Origin: Pseudomonas sp. GM41(2012)
GTDB lineage: Bacteria; Pseudomonadota; Gammaproteobacteria; Pseudomonadales; Pseudomonadaceae
Assembly: GCF_000282315.2 (NCBI RefSeq)
Contig: NZ_AKJN02000005.1
Location: forward strand, 209,311 to 273,310
Reading direction: 5' to 3'
Length of the DNA: 64,000 bases
A program made the translations under genes and the position numbers. How positions within the stretch are numbered: position 1 is the stretch's first letter; each line of letters starts with the position of its first letter. Below, in pieces: positions 53,038-64,000 of this stretch. The notes under the pieces were generated by a model. That model was given only the letters and a program-made list of their open reading frames with translations, searched no databases and was not told the origin of the DNA.

Positions 53038-53171
53038 CCATTGTCGAATGCGTAGTTAAAAGTTTTAACTAACGAGGATCTATAAATATTTTGTACATAT
53101 TAAAGGCGTTTGCTTGTCAGAAGTTTTGATTAGACTCAGCTTCCCCTAATCAGCAGCAAGGATGTTGCACA
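53038..53171. other. AT-rich stretch between intron relic and orphan ORF
   Basis: No gene seen. The composition shifts to AT-rich after the intron remnant (for example TATAAATATTTTGTACATATT near 53080, quoted here only as an AT-rich tract). It probably contains the promoter of the ORF at 53172. Confidence 0.4.
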
Positions 53172-53480
53172 ATGGAAATAAGCACTCAATACAATGGTAA
53201 TCCGGATGACTTTGCTCTTTTTGTGAAGTTATTGCCCGAAAAGCTCATGTTTCTTATCGATGTACGGCGGGGCAAGGATCATAAGGTTGTTCATCGTTCC
53301 ACAAATGATGAAATCCTGATCACCTCTATCAGGCGCCATCAGCCCAGTCAGTGGAAGCCGGAGTTCAAGGTTTTTATCGAAGGCGAGAATTGGGGAAGTT
53401 TGAACAAGACGTTATTTGATGACGTCTCCGCATTGGCGTACGCCATCAGGAAAAGAGGGCTGAAGCAAGTTGAGTTCTAA
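53172..53480 (+). CDS. Hypothetical protein next to intron relic
   Basis: Predicted cytoplasmic protein of 102 residues that I do not recognise. It has no signal or membrane segment, is mixed charged and contains KLMFLIDVRRGKDHKVVHRS and LNKTLFDDVSALAYAIRKRG. ATG is preceded by AGCAAGGATGTTGCACA, with AAGGA rather distant. Its GC content is well below that of the core genes, so it was probably acquired. It ends in a strong bidirectional terminator shared with the DUF934 gene. Confidence 0.6.
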   Translation: MEISTQYNGNPDDFALFVKLLPEKLMFLIDVRRGKDHKVVHRSTNDEILITSIRRHQPSQWKPEFKVFIEGENWGSLNKTLFDDVSALAYAIRKRGLKQVEF

Positions 53481-53517
53481 CGAATTTTGATGTGCGAAAG
53501 AGTGTTTCACATGTAAT

Positions 53518-53555
53518 AAAGCCTTGATGACTGTTGGTCATCAAGGCTTTATTTT
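53518..53555. terminator. Bidirectional Rho-independent terminator
   Basis: Arms AAAGCCTTGATGA (53518-53530) and TCATCAAGGCTTT (53538-53550) with a 7-base loop and a T-run to 53555; the opposite strand is A-rich before the stem. It serves both the orphan ORF and the convergent DUF934 gene. Confidence 0.95.
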
Positions 53556-53557
53556 TG

Positions 53558-54052
53558 TTAGCGGCGACGGAACAGCGGCAGCGGTTCGTCGGTAGCAGCC
53601 TGATAGGTCACCGAGAAGTCCTTGAGACCTTCAAGGGCTTCGTACGGGTCTTTATCGGCGCGGATCGCAAAGGCGTCGAAACCGCAGCGGTGCAGGTAGA
53701 ACAACTGGTCGCGCAGTACATCGCCAATTGCCCGCAATTCGCCTTTGAAACCATAACGGTCACGCAGCAGGCGGGCGTTGGAGTAGTTGCGGCCGTCGGT
53801 GAAGGCTGGGAAGTTCAGGGCGATGACCTGGAAATTTTCCACGTCGTCACCGATTTCTTCCGCTTCTTCATCGGCATCCAGCCACACGCCCAGGCCGCCA
53901 TCACGGGCCTTGAGCATGCGGGCGTGTTCGCGCCACAGCTGCAACGGGACGATCAGGTCGTCGCAGTTGCTGATCTCGTCGATGTTGAAGTCCTTGGGCA
54001 GCAAGTGCCAGGTTTCGTCGACGACTTCGTTGTTCTTAATTATTCGCTGCAT
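53558..54052 (-). CDS. DUF934 protein, sulfite-reductase-linked
   Basis: Cytoplasmic protein of 164 residues, the family that commonly follows the sulfite reductase gene in Pseudomonas and related genera. It begins MQRIIKNNEVVDETWHLLPK and contains LGVWLDADEEAEEIGDDVEN and the conserved end FSVTYQAATDEPLPLFRRR. ATG at 54052 lies inside the last codons of cysI with AAGGAG upstream, an overlap of 17 bases, so translation is coupled. It is thought to support assimilatory sulfite reduction, but its exact role is not established. Confidence 0.93.
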   Translation of the reverse strand: MQRIIKNNEVVDETWHLLPKDFNIDEISNCDDLIVPLQLWREHARMLKARDGGLGVWLDADEEAEEIGDDVENFQVIALNFPAFTDGRNYSNARLLRDRYGFKGELRAIGDVLRDQLFYLHRCGFDAFAIRADKDPYEALEGLKDFSVTYQAATDEPLPLFRRR

Positions 54053-55694
54053 AGACGCGCTCCTTGAAGAGGTCGATGCCAATACGCTGATAGGTGTCGA
54101 TGAAACGCTCGTCTTCGGTACGTTGTTCGATGTACACGTCGATCAGCTTTTCAATCACATCAGGCATGGCTTCCTGGGCGAAGGACGGGCCGAGGATCTT
54201 GCCCAGGCTCGCATCGCGACTGGCGCTGCCACCCAGGGACACCTGGTAGAACTCTTCACCTTTCTTGTCCACCCCGAGGATACCGATGTGGCCGACGTGG
54301 TGGTGACCACAGGCGTTCATGCAGCCGGAGATGTTCAGGTCCAGTTCGCCGATATCGAACAGGTAATCCAGGTCTTCGAAGCGACGCTGGATCGACTCGG
54401 CGATCGGGATCGACTTGGCGTTGGCCAGCGAGCAGAAGTCGCCGCCTGGGCAGCAGATGATGTCGGTGAGCAAGCCGATGTTCGGCGTGGCGAAGCCCTG
54501 CTCACGCAACTCGCCCCACATCGCGAACAGTTGAGTCTGCTCAACGTCAGCCAGAATGATGTTCTGCTCGTGGGACGTGCGCAGCTGACCGAAGCTGTAA
54601 CGATCGGCCAGGTCGGCAACGGCATCGAGCTGCTTGTCGGTGATGTCGCCCGGTGCAACACCGGTCGGCTTCAGGGACAGGGTCACGGCCACATAACCCG
54701 GCTTTTTGTGGGCCAGGGTATTGCGGGTGCGCCAGCGAGCGAAGCCCGGGTGTTCTTTGTCGAGTTCGGCCAACGCCAGGGCCTGGTTGTCCAGCGCCTT
54801 GTACTCGGGGTCGACGAAGTGTTTGGCCACACGATGCACTTCGGCGTCGGTCAACGTGGTCTGGCCACCGCGAAGGTGTTCCATCTCTGCGTCGACTTTT
54901 TGTGCGAAGACTTCAGGTGTCAGGGCCTTGACCAGAATCTTGATCCGCGCCTTGTACTTGTTGTCACGACGGCCATAGCGGTTGTAGACCCGCAGGATGG
55001 CGTCGAGGTAGCTCAACAGGTCTTGCCACGGCAGGAATTCATTGATGAACGCGCCGACCACCGGGGTACGGCCGAGACCGCCACCCACCAGCACACGGAA
55101 GCCCAGCTCGCCAGCGGCGTTGTGCACCGGCTCAAGGCCGATGTCATGGACTTCGATGGCCGCACGGTCGGAAGTCGAGCCGTTGATGGCGATCTTGAAC
55201 TTGCGCGGCAAGTAAGCGAATTCCGGGTGGAACGTAGTCCATTGGCGGACGATCTCGCACCACGGGCGCGGATCGATCAGCTCGTCGGCAGCGACACCGG
55301 CGAACTGGTCGGTGGTGACGTTGCGCAAGCAGTTGCCGCTGGTCTGGATTGCGTGCATTTGCACGGTCGCCAGTTCGGCAAGGATGTCCGGGATGTCTTC
55401 CAGCGCCGGCCAGTTGAACTGTACGTTCTGCCGGGTGCTGATGTGGGCGTAGCCCTTGTCGTAGTCACGGGCAATCTTGGCCATCATTCGCGTCTGGCGC
55501 GAAGTCAGTTGGCCGTAAGGCACCGCCACCCGCAACATCGGCGCGAAGCGCTGAATGTAAAGGCCATTTTGCAGGCGCAGAGGGCGGAATTCTTCTTCGC
55601 TCAGCTCGCCTGCCAGATAGCGTCGGGTCTGATCCCGGAACTGCTTGACGCGGTCCTCGATGATCCGCTGATCGTACTCGTCATATACGTACAT
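54036..55694 (-). CDS. cysI: Assimilatory sulfite reductase, siroheme/[4Fe-4S] hemoprotein
   Basis: Cytoplasmic enzyme of 552 residues that reduces sulfite to sulfide for cysteine synthesis. The siroheme/iron-sulfur ligands are complete: CPGGDFC (C-x5-C) and GCMNAC (C-x3-C), in the context of DIICCPGGDFCSLANAKS and NISGCMNACGHHHVGH. The duplicated ferrite-like halves include YAHISTRQNVQFNWPALEDI. ATG at 55694 follows AGGA; the longer frame to 55922 is not protein-like. It is the first gene of an operon with DUF934. Sulfur-starvation control by CysB is expected from the family, but no site could be placed. Confidence 0.95.
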   Translation of the reverse strand: MYVYDEYDQRIIEDRVKQFRDQTRRYLAGELSEEEFRPLRLQNGLYIQRFAPMLRVAVPYGQLTSRQTRMMAKIARDYDKGYAHISTRQNVQFNWPALEDIPDILAELATVQMHAIQTSGNCLRNVTTDQFAGVAADELIDPRPWCEIVRQWTTFHPEFAYLPRKFKIAINGSTSDRAAIEVHDIGLEPVHNAAGELGFRVLVGGGLGRTPVVGAFINEFLPWQDLLSYLDAILRVYNRYGRRDNKYKARIKILVKALTPEVFAQKVDAEMEHLRGGQTTLTDAEVHRVAKHFVDPEYKALDNQALALAELDKEHPGFARWRTRNTLAHKKPGYVAVTLSLKPTGVAPGDITDKQLDAVADLADRYSFGQLRTSHEQNIILADVEQTQLFAMWGELREQGFATPNIGLLTDIICCPGGDFCSLANAKSIPIAESIQRRFEDLDYLFDIGELDLNISGCMNACGHHHVGHIGILGVDKKGEEFYQVSLGGSASRDASLGKILGPSFAQEAMPDVIEKLIDVYIEQRTEDERFIDTYQRIGIDLFKERVYAANN

Positions 55695-55986
55695 ATAAGT
55701 CCTGTTCTCAGGCTTGGGCCGGTCGGATCCAGTTGCGTTTTTCGCTTGGAAGTCTCCGATACTGCCTCGGCAATTCTGCGCGCACGGCCGCGCACTCCCA
55801 ACGGAGCCGGGGCAAGATACCAGTTTGCAGTTATGCGCAAAAGTGATGTTTGAGTATATGTAAAGAACCAAAACGACTAATGAGATCCAATGAGGTAAAA
55901 CCCACATTTGTGGTGCGGGCAATCATCGTCTTAACTGTGCTCGAGTCTTTATGCAATCACCGATAAAACCGACAAGAGGCGATGCA

Positions 55987-56100
55987 ATGAGCAACCCTAC
56001 CAAAACGTCAAAACCCGATAGCACGGTCGATGCTTGGGCGATTCTGTTCCTGATCATCCTGGTCGTGGGCACCGCGGTATTTTGGGTCAGCCATCAATAA
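55987..56100 (+). CDS. Small single-helix membrane protein (37 residues)
   Basis: A 37-residue frame from ATG at 55987 encodes MSNPTKTSKPDSTVDAWAIL and then a membrane helix FLIILVVGTAVFWVS, ending SHQ. GAGGCGATGCA precedes the ATG. The charged start, single membrane helix and clean stop argue for a real small membrane protein, and I recall similar short peptides beside cysI in other pseudomonads. Its function is unknown. It diverges from cysI across a 292-base region that should contain both promoters. Confidence 0.75.
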   Translation: MSNPTKTSKPDSTVDAWAILFLIILVVGTAVFWVSHQ

Positions 56101-56217
56101 CCGACCCCGTCCGGGTCTCATTCCGACGATTGTCGGACAATAACCGGAATAAACGCCGTTTTCCGGGACTTCGCTGGCTATAATGCGCGGCGAATTGCCG
56201 GGGGGCTCGGACGATCA

Positions 56218-57291
56218 ATGTTGAAGTTTTTCTACTCATTCCTGCTGATGCTTGGCGCGGTTTACGGCCCTGTTGCGCGTGCGGAATCGGTATTGTTCCT
56301 CAGTCCCGGTAAGACTGACGAAGCCTTCTGGATCAGCTATTCGCAATTCATGCAGGCGGCAGCCACGGATCTGGGCATTGATCTGCGAATTCTCTATTCC
56401 CGGCGCATGCCGGAGCTCACGCTGGCGCAGGCCCGCCAGGCGCTGCAAGGCCCTGATCGTCCGGACTATCTGGTGTTCGCCAACGAACAGTACGTCGCCC
56501 CGCAGATCATTCGCCTGGCCCAGGGCAGCGGGGTGAAGCTGTTTATGGTTAACGCTTCGCTGACGGCCAATCAGCAAAGTCTGCTGGGGGATCGCTCTGA
56601 TCGGTTGGGCAGCCTGGTGCCCAACGACGAGGAGGGTGGCTACCTGATGCTCAAGGAACTGATTCGCCAGCATCCGCCCGCGGCGCCCGGTCAGGTCATC
56701 GAGTTGCTGGCATTTTCCGGCCTGAAGATCACCCCTTCGGCGCAACTGCGCGAGCAAGGCATGATGCGGGCCTTGGCCGAGCACCCAGAAGTACGCTTGC
56801 GCCAACTGGTTTACAGCGGCTGGACCCGGGAACGGGCCTATGAACAGGCCAAACTGCTGTTCCGGCGTTACCCGAAGGTCTCGCTGGTGTGGTCAGCCAA
56901 TGACGAAATGGCGTTTGGCGCCATGCAGGCGTATTCGGAGACGGGCGGGACTCCCGGCAAGGATGCGTTGTTCAGTGCGGTCAATACCTCGCCGGCGGCG
57001 TTACAGGCGACGGTCGACGGACGCATCAGCGTGCTGTTGGGCGGGCACTTCACGTTGGGCGGCTGGGCACTGGTGGCGTTACATGATCTTGATCAGGGCG
57101 TGGATCTCAGCCATTACGGCGGCCGAGACCGGCAAATCCCGTTGTTGCAACTGATCGACAAGGCACAGGCCAGGCGATTGCTGGCCATGGGGGAATCACC
57201 GGATTACGGTGTGAACTTCCGCCGTCTTTCAGCCAAGGGCCGGTCGACGTCGTATCGCTATCCGTTCAGCCTGCAAACCTTGATGCGCTAA
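56218..57291 (+). CDS. Periplasmic sugar-binding-fold (PBP1/LacI-type) substrate-binding protein
   Basis: Predicted exported receptor of 357 residues. The signal peptide MLKFFYSFLLMLGAVYGPVA ends near ARAES. The mature protein has the type 1 periplasmic-binding fold: ESVLFLSPGKTDEAFWISYS, PDYLVFANEQYVAPQIIRLA and KVSLVWSANDEMAFGAMQAY. Type 1 receptors of this kind often feed a sensor (kinase or cyclase) or an ABC importer; neither is adjacent. ATG at 56218 has only a weak binding site. Its stop overlaps the convergent DUF2970 gene by four bases. Confidence 0.88.
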   Translation: MLKFFYSFLLMLGAVYGPVARAESVLFLSPGKTDEAFWISYSQFMQAAATDLGIDLRILYSRRMPELTLAQARQALQGPDRPDYLVFANEQYVAPQIIRLAQGSGVKLFMVNASLTANQQSLLGDRSDRLGSLVPNDEEGGYLMLKELIRQHPPAAPGQVIELLAFSGLKITPSAQLREQGMMRALAEHPEVRLRQLVYSGWTRERAYEQAKLLFRRYPKVSLVWSANDEMAFGAMQAYSETGGTPGKDALFSAVNTSPAALQATVDGRISVLLGGHFTLGGWALVALHDLDQGVDLSHYGGRDRQIPLLQLIDKAQARRLLAMGESPDYGVNFRRLSAKGRSTSYRYPFSLQTLMR

Positions 57292-57506
57292 ACCCCGGCC
57301 AGATGCACCACCAGTTGCACGATGCCATACAGCGTCAACGCGAACACCGCGGTGAACAAAATCCCCAGAATCACGAAATGACTGGGCTTGCCGTGAGTGA
57401 AATCCCGCGCCCGGTTCTTCCCGCTCTGCACCCCGAACGCCGCCGCCATGACGCTGTGCAGCATCTGCCAGAAAGTGGGCGGCTTGTTGTCGGCTGGATC
57501 GTCCAT
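57288..57506 (-). CDS. DUF2970 small membrane protein
   Basis: Protein of 72 residues with a cytoplasmic N-terminus (MDDPADNKPPTFWQMLHSVM) and one clear membrane helix (HFVILGILFTAVFALTLYGI). The sequence pattern SVMAAAFGVQSGKNRARDF is that of DUF2970, found across gamma- and betaproteobacteria with no known role. It stands alone between a periplasmic-receptor gene and a REP pair. Confidence 0.9.
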   Translation of the reverse strand: MDDPADNKPPTFWQMLHSVMAAAFGVQSGKNRARDFTHGKPSHFVILGILFTAVFALTLYGIVQLVVHLAGV

Positions 57507-57558
57507 AAACCCCTCGTCACCAATGTGTGAGAGCTAAGCATAGACAATCCCCAAAAAC

Positions 57559-57650
57559 CTGTGGGAGCGTGGCTTGCCCGCGATGGAAGCGCCGCGGTCT
57601 CACAGGGAAACCGCGTCATCGTTCATCGCGGGCAAGCCACGCTCCCACAG
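57559..57650. repeat. REP pair, inverted (GTGGGAGCGTGGCTTGCCCGCGATG family)
   Basis: Arms 57559-57585 and 57624-57650 are exact 27-base inverse repeats with a 38-base centre. It lies just past the metH stop and may terminate or protect its mRNA. Confidence 0.93.
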
Positions 57651-57658
57651 TGGGGGGG

Positions 57659-61369
<3,711 letters not shown>

Positions 61370-61524
61370 TTGGACTACTCGGAAAGACCATGACGAAGGG
61401 GCGGGATAATAGCAAACCTGTGCGGTTTTAGAGCATGTCCCGGTTTTGCATGAATATCGCTCATGTTGGAGTAGGGTGCAGACCGGTAGAATCGCGGCGT
61501 TTTTTCATGATCGGGACCAGGGAT

Positions 61525-63819
61525 ATGTCTTATCGCGTCATCAGCATTGTTTTGCTGTTTTTAAGCTGGGGCGCCGCCGCGCAGGATCCGGCCATTTCCC
61601 CTGGCATTTCCTACAGTCGCGACATACAACCGATCTTCACCGAAAAGTGTGTGGCCTGCCATGCCTGCTATGACGCCGCCTGTCAGCTCAACCTGGGCAG
61701 TGGCGAAGGGGCTGCCCGTGGCGCGACCAGGATCCCGGTCTACGACGGCGAACGCCGCCAGGCTGCCGCGCCGACCCGGCTGTTTTATGACGCCTTCGGT
61801 AAACGCGCCTGGCAGCAAAAGGACTTCTATTCGGTGCTCGACGCTCAAGGCAGTCAGGCCGCGTTGATGGCGCGGATGCTTGAGTTGGGCCACAAAACCC
61901 CCTTGCAACCCAACGCCAGGTTGCCGGAGGACATCGTCCTTGGCCTGAACCGGGAAAACATGTGCGCCCTGCCGGCCGAGTTCGACGGCTACGCCAAATC
62001 ACATCCCCAAGAGGGCATGCCGCTGGCGGTTACCGGCCTGACCGATCAGCAGTACCAGACGCTGCAGCGCTGGCTGGCATCCGGTGCGCCGATTGACGAG
62101 CAAGGCCTTGTACCGAGCGCCAAAGAAGCGTTGCAGGTGGTGCAGTGGGAAAACCTGCTCAACGCACCGGGCGCACGGCAAAGCCTGGTGGGGCGCTGGT
62201 TGTTCGAGCATTGGTTTCTCGCTCACCTTTATTTCAAGGACGGTGAGCCGGGGCATTTCTTTCAGTGGGTACGTTCGCGCACGCCGACCGGCCAGCCGAT
62301 CGATCTGATCAACACACGCCGCCCGAATGACGATCCGGGCACTCAGGTGTATTACCGCTTGTGGCCGGTGCAAGGCGTGATTGTGCAGAAGACCCACATC
62401 ACCTACCCGCTGAGCGCGGCGAAGATGGCACGGATCAAAAGCCTCTTCTATAACGGCAAATGGCAGGTCGACGCCTTGCCGGGCTACGGGCCGGAGCGTC
62501 GGGCCAATCCGTTCACCACGTTCGAGGCGATCCCGGCCCAGGCGCGTTATCAATTCATGCTCGATAACGCCGAATACTTCGTCCGTACGTTTATTCGCGG
62601 CCCGGTGTGCCGCGGCCAGATCGCCACCGACGTGATCCGCGATAACTTTTGGGCAATGTTCCAGGCGCCTGAGCACGACCTTTACATCATCGATCCGAAG
62701 TATCGCGGCCAGGCTACGCCGTTGCTGGCGATGCCGGGGCAGAACGACGATGTCGGCAGCGTCTTGAGCCTGTGGCATGACTACCGCGACAAGCGTAACG
62801 AGTACGAGGCTCTGCGTCGTGACAGTTACGCCGATGCGCCGGCGCCGAGCTGGTCGACCTTATGGGCTGGCAACGATAACGCCTTGCTGACGATCTTTCG
62901 GCATTTCGACAGTGCCTCGGTGAACAAAGGCCTGATCGGTGACGTGCCGCAAACGATGTGGCTGTTCGACTTCCCGCTGCTGGAGCGCACGTATTATCAG
63001 TTGGCAGTCAACTTCGATGTGTTCGGCAACGTCTCCCATCAGGCGCAAACCCGGCTGTACTTCGACCTGATCCGCAATGGCGCCGAGCAGAACTTCTTGC
63101 GCCTGATGCCGGCCGATTCGCGCGACGGCTACCTCGACGACTGGTACCAGAACGGTGGCAAATTCAAGATGTGGCTGGACTACGAGGCCATCGATAACGA
63201 CAAAGAGACGGCGCTAGTACTGGACGAAAAGGACCCGAAACGCGATTTCGCCCTGCAGTTGCTGGCCCGTTACGGCGACCTCAACGCCAAGCCGGATCCG
63301 ATCAACCGTTGTGACGGCGCCTATTGCTCGCGGCCGAACATCGACCTGGCCTTGCAGAACGCCGAACAGGCGTTGAGTCGCCTGACTTCGCGTCCGGCGG
63401 CCGGGCTGAAGGTTATCGATCAGTTGCCGGAAGCGACCCTGCTGCGCATCGAAACCGCGAGCGGCAAACGCGAGGTCTACAGCCTGCTGCGCAACCGGGC
63501 GCACAGTAATGTTGCGTTTCTGCTCGGTGAATCCCTGCGGTATCAGCCAGGGCTCGACACTGTGACTATTTATCCGGGCGTGCTCAGCAGCTATCCGAAC
63601 TTCATGTTTAACATTCCGGCCGAGCAAGTGCCTGAATTCGTGGGCGAGATGGAAAACGCCATGGACGCCAATCGATTCGAAAAAATCGTCGAGCGCTGGG
63701 GGATTCGCCGCAGCCATCCGCAGTTCTGGTTCTACTTCCATGACCTGAGCCGGTACGTCCACGAGACCGATCCGGCGGAAGAGGGCGTGCTGGACATGAA
63801 CCGGTACGAGAATCTTTGA
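61525..63819 (+). CDS. cti: Fatty acid cis/trans isomerase Cti
   Basis: Periplasmic heme protein of 764 residues that converts cis to trans unsaturated fatty acids in membrane lipids, a rapid Pseudomonas response to solvents and heat. The signal peptide MSYRVISIVLLFLSWGAAA precedes QDPAIS. The cytochrome c-type heme site is KCVACHACYD (CxxCH). Later blocks include CRGQIATDVIRDNFWAMFQA and the C-terminal RRSHPQFWFYFHDLSRYVHE. ATG at 61525 is preferred because it opens the signal peptide; in-frame ATGs at 61507 and 61435 are alternatives. It is divergent from metH and followed by a long inverted repeat. Confidence 0.96.
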   Translation: MSYRVISIVLLFLSWGAAAQDPAISPGISYSRDIQPIFTEKCVACHACYDAACQLNLGSGEGAARGATRIPVYDGERRQAAAPTRLFYDAFGKRAWQQKDFYSVLDAQGSQAALMARMLELGHKTPLQPNARLPEDIVLGLNRENMCALPAEFDGYAKSHPQEGMPLAVTGLTDQQYQTLQRWLASGAPIDEQGLVPSAKEALQVVQWENLLNAPGARQSLVGRWLFEHWFLAHLYFKDGEPGHFFQWVRSRTPTGQPIDLINTRRPNDDPGTQVYYRLWPVQGVIVQKTHITYPLSAAKMARIKSLFYNGKWQVDALPGYGPERRANPFTTFEAIPAQARYQFMLDNAEYFVRTFIRGPVCRGQIATDVIRDNFWAMFQAPEHDLYIIDPKYRGQATPLLAMPGQNDDVGSVLSLWHDYRDKRNEYEALRRDSYADAPAPSWSTLWAGNDNALLTIFRHFDSASVNKGLIGDVPQTMWLFDFPLLERTYYQLAVNFDVFGNVSHQAQTRLYFDLIRNGAEQNFLRLMPADSRDGYLDDWYQNGGKFKMWLDYEAIDNDKETALVLDEKDPKRDFALQLLARYGDLNAKPDPINRCDGAYCSRPNIDLALQNAEQALSRLTSRPAAGLKVIDQLPEATLLRIETASGKREVYSLLRNRAHSNVAFLLGESLRYQPGLDTVTIYPGVLSSYPNFMFNIPAEQVPEFVGEMENAMDANRFEKIVERWGIRRSHPQFWFYFHDLSRYVHETDPAEEGVLDMNRYENL

Positions 63820-63860
63820 TCGACCTTTGACTGTTGGCCGGTGTCGGATCTATCAGGCAC

Positions 63861-63998
63861 GCCAATCCCTGTAGGAGCCGAGCTGGCTCCGGGCGGCGAT
63901 CCGACGATGGCGGCGGTACATTCAAAATCAAAGTGACTGACAATACGCTATCGTCGGATCGCCGCCCGGAGCCAGCTCGGCTCCTACAAGGGATTGGC
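63861..63998. repeat. Long inverted repeat with REP core, downstream of cti
   Basis: The left arm runs GCCAATCCCTGTAGGAGCCG and on through AGCTGGCTCCGGGCGGCGAT to CCGACGAT (63861-63908). The right arm is its reverse complement and ends CTCCTACAAGGGATTGGC (to 63998). Arms are nearly 50 bases, far longer than the other REP pairs here, and the spacer is about 40 bases. It is probably an expanded REPIN or a small MITE-like element. Confidence 0.85.
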
Positions 63999-64000
63999 GG

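Noticed and set aside
53787..55853. A 688-codon open frame antisense to cysI and DUF934
   Set aside because: It spans two real genes and their overlap and has no protein-like domains.
61370..61524. Cobalamin or SAM-type riboswitch upstream of metH
   Set aside because: The stretch is short and has no recognisable conserved core of these classes.

Overview
This window reads as chromosomal DNA of a fluorescent Pseudomonas, most likely the P. fluorescens group. The basis is the gene content (arcD, lexA-imuA-imuB-dnaE2, cysI, metH, cti, sohB), the high-GC codon use, and more than a dozen Pseudomonas-type REP inverted repeats between genes. The species is an inference; no 16S rRNA or complete marker set lies here.

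Left part (1-14 kb): an arcD-type antiporter is followed by a minus-strand stress block: Hsp20, an accessory FtsH protease and a DAHL-type sensor kinase. Positions 6.4-8.7 kb are a low-GC accessory strip beside tRNA-Ser(UGA). It holds a small zinc-ribbon-like protein, a broken conserved ORF, a lipoprotein, a group II intron fragment and a phage cell-wall-hydrolase fragment. Core genes follow: yccA, an Lrp regulator with a divergent EamA exporter, a FUSC protein and gapN.

Middle (14-38 kb): a Dyp peroxidase and a Gfo/Idh/MocA oxidoreductase precede the most unusual locus, 16.2-23.7 kb. There a GntR/UTRA regulator leads an AprA-like flavoprotein, a minimal AprB-like ferredoxin, a NitT/TauT-type ABC transporter whose binding protein has an extra C-terminal domain, a HEAT-repeat protein and a DUF971 protein. 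ATGA overlaps tie the last four together. I know of no characterised function for this set; it looks like a solute uptake and redox system with its own assembly factors. Next is the SOS mutasome lexA2-imuA-imuB-dnaE2, with a LexA2-type operator and an apparently leaderless start. A seven-gene minus-strand operon (37.1 to 29.7 kb) joins a polyamine-type ABC importer to two amidohydrolases and a flavin reductase, with a divergent FCD-GntR regulator. It resembles a catabolic cluster for an N-containing compound.

Right part (38-64 kb): a PAS hybrid sensor kinase, class II UvrA, a group of small stress-type proteins (DUF4142, DUF465, an acidic peptide), a sterol-desaturase/SRPBCC fusion with a strictosidine-synthase-like partner, a LysR regulator, a Tat-exported YtcJ-type amidohydrolase, SCP2, a histidine phosphatase and sohB. 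A second group II intron remnant follows the sohB terminator. Then come an orphan ORF, cysI with DUF934, a 37-residue membrane peptide, a periplasmic binding protein, DUF2970, metH and cti. No rRNA, intact IS element, prophage or CRISPR array was found. All family assignments were made by reading the protein sequences, without database searches.
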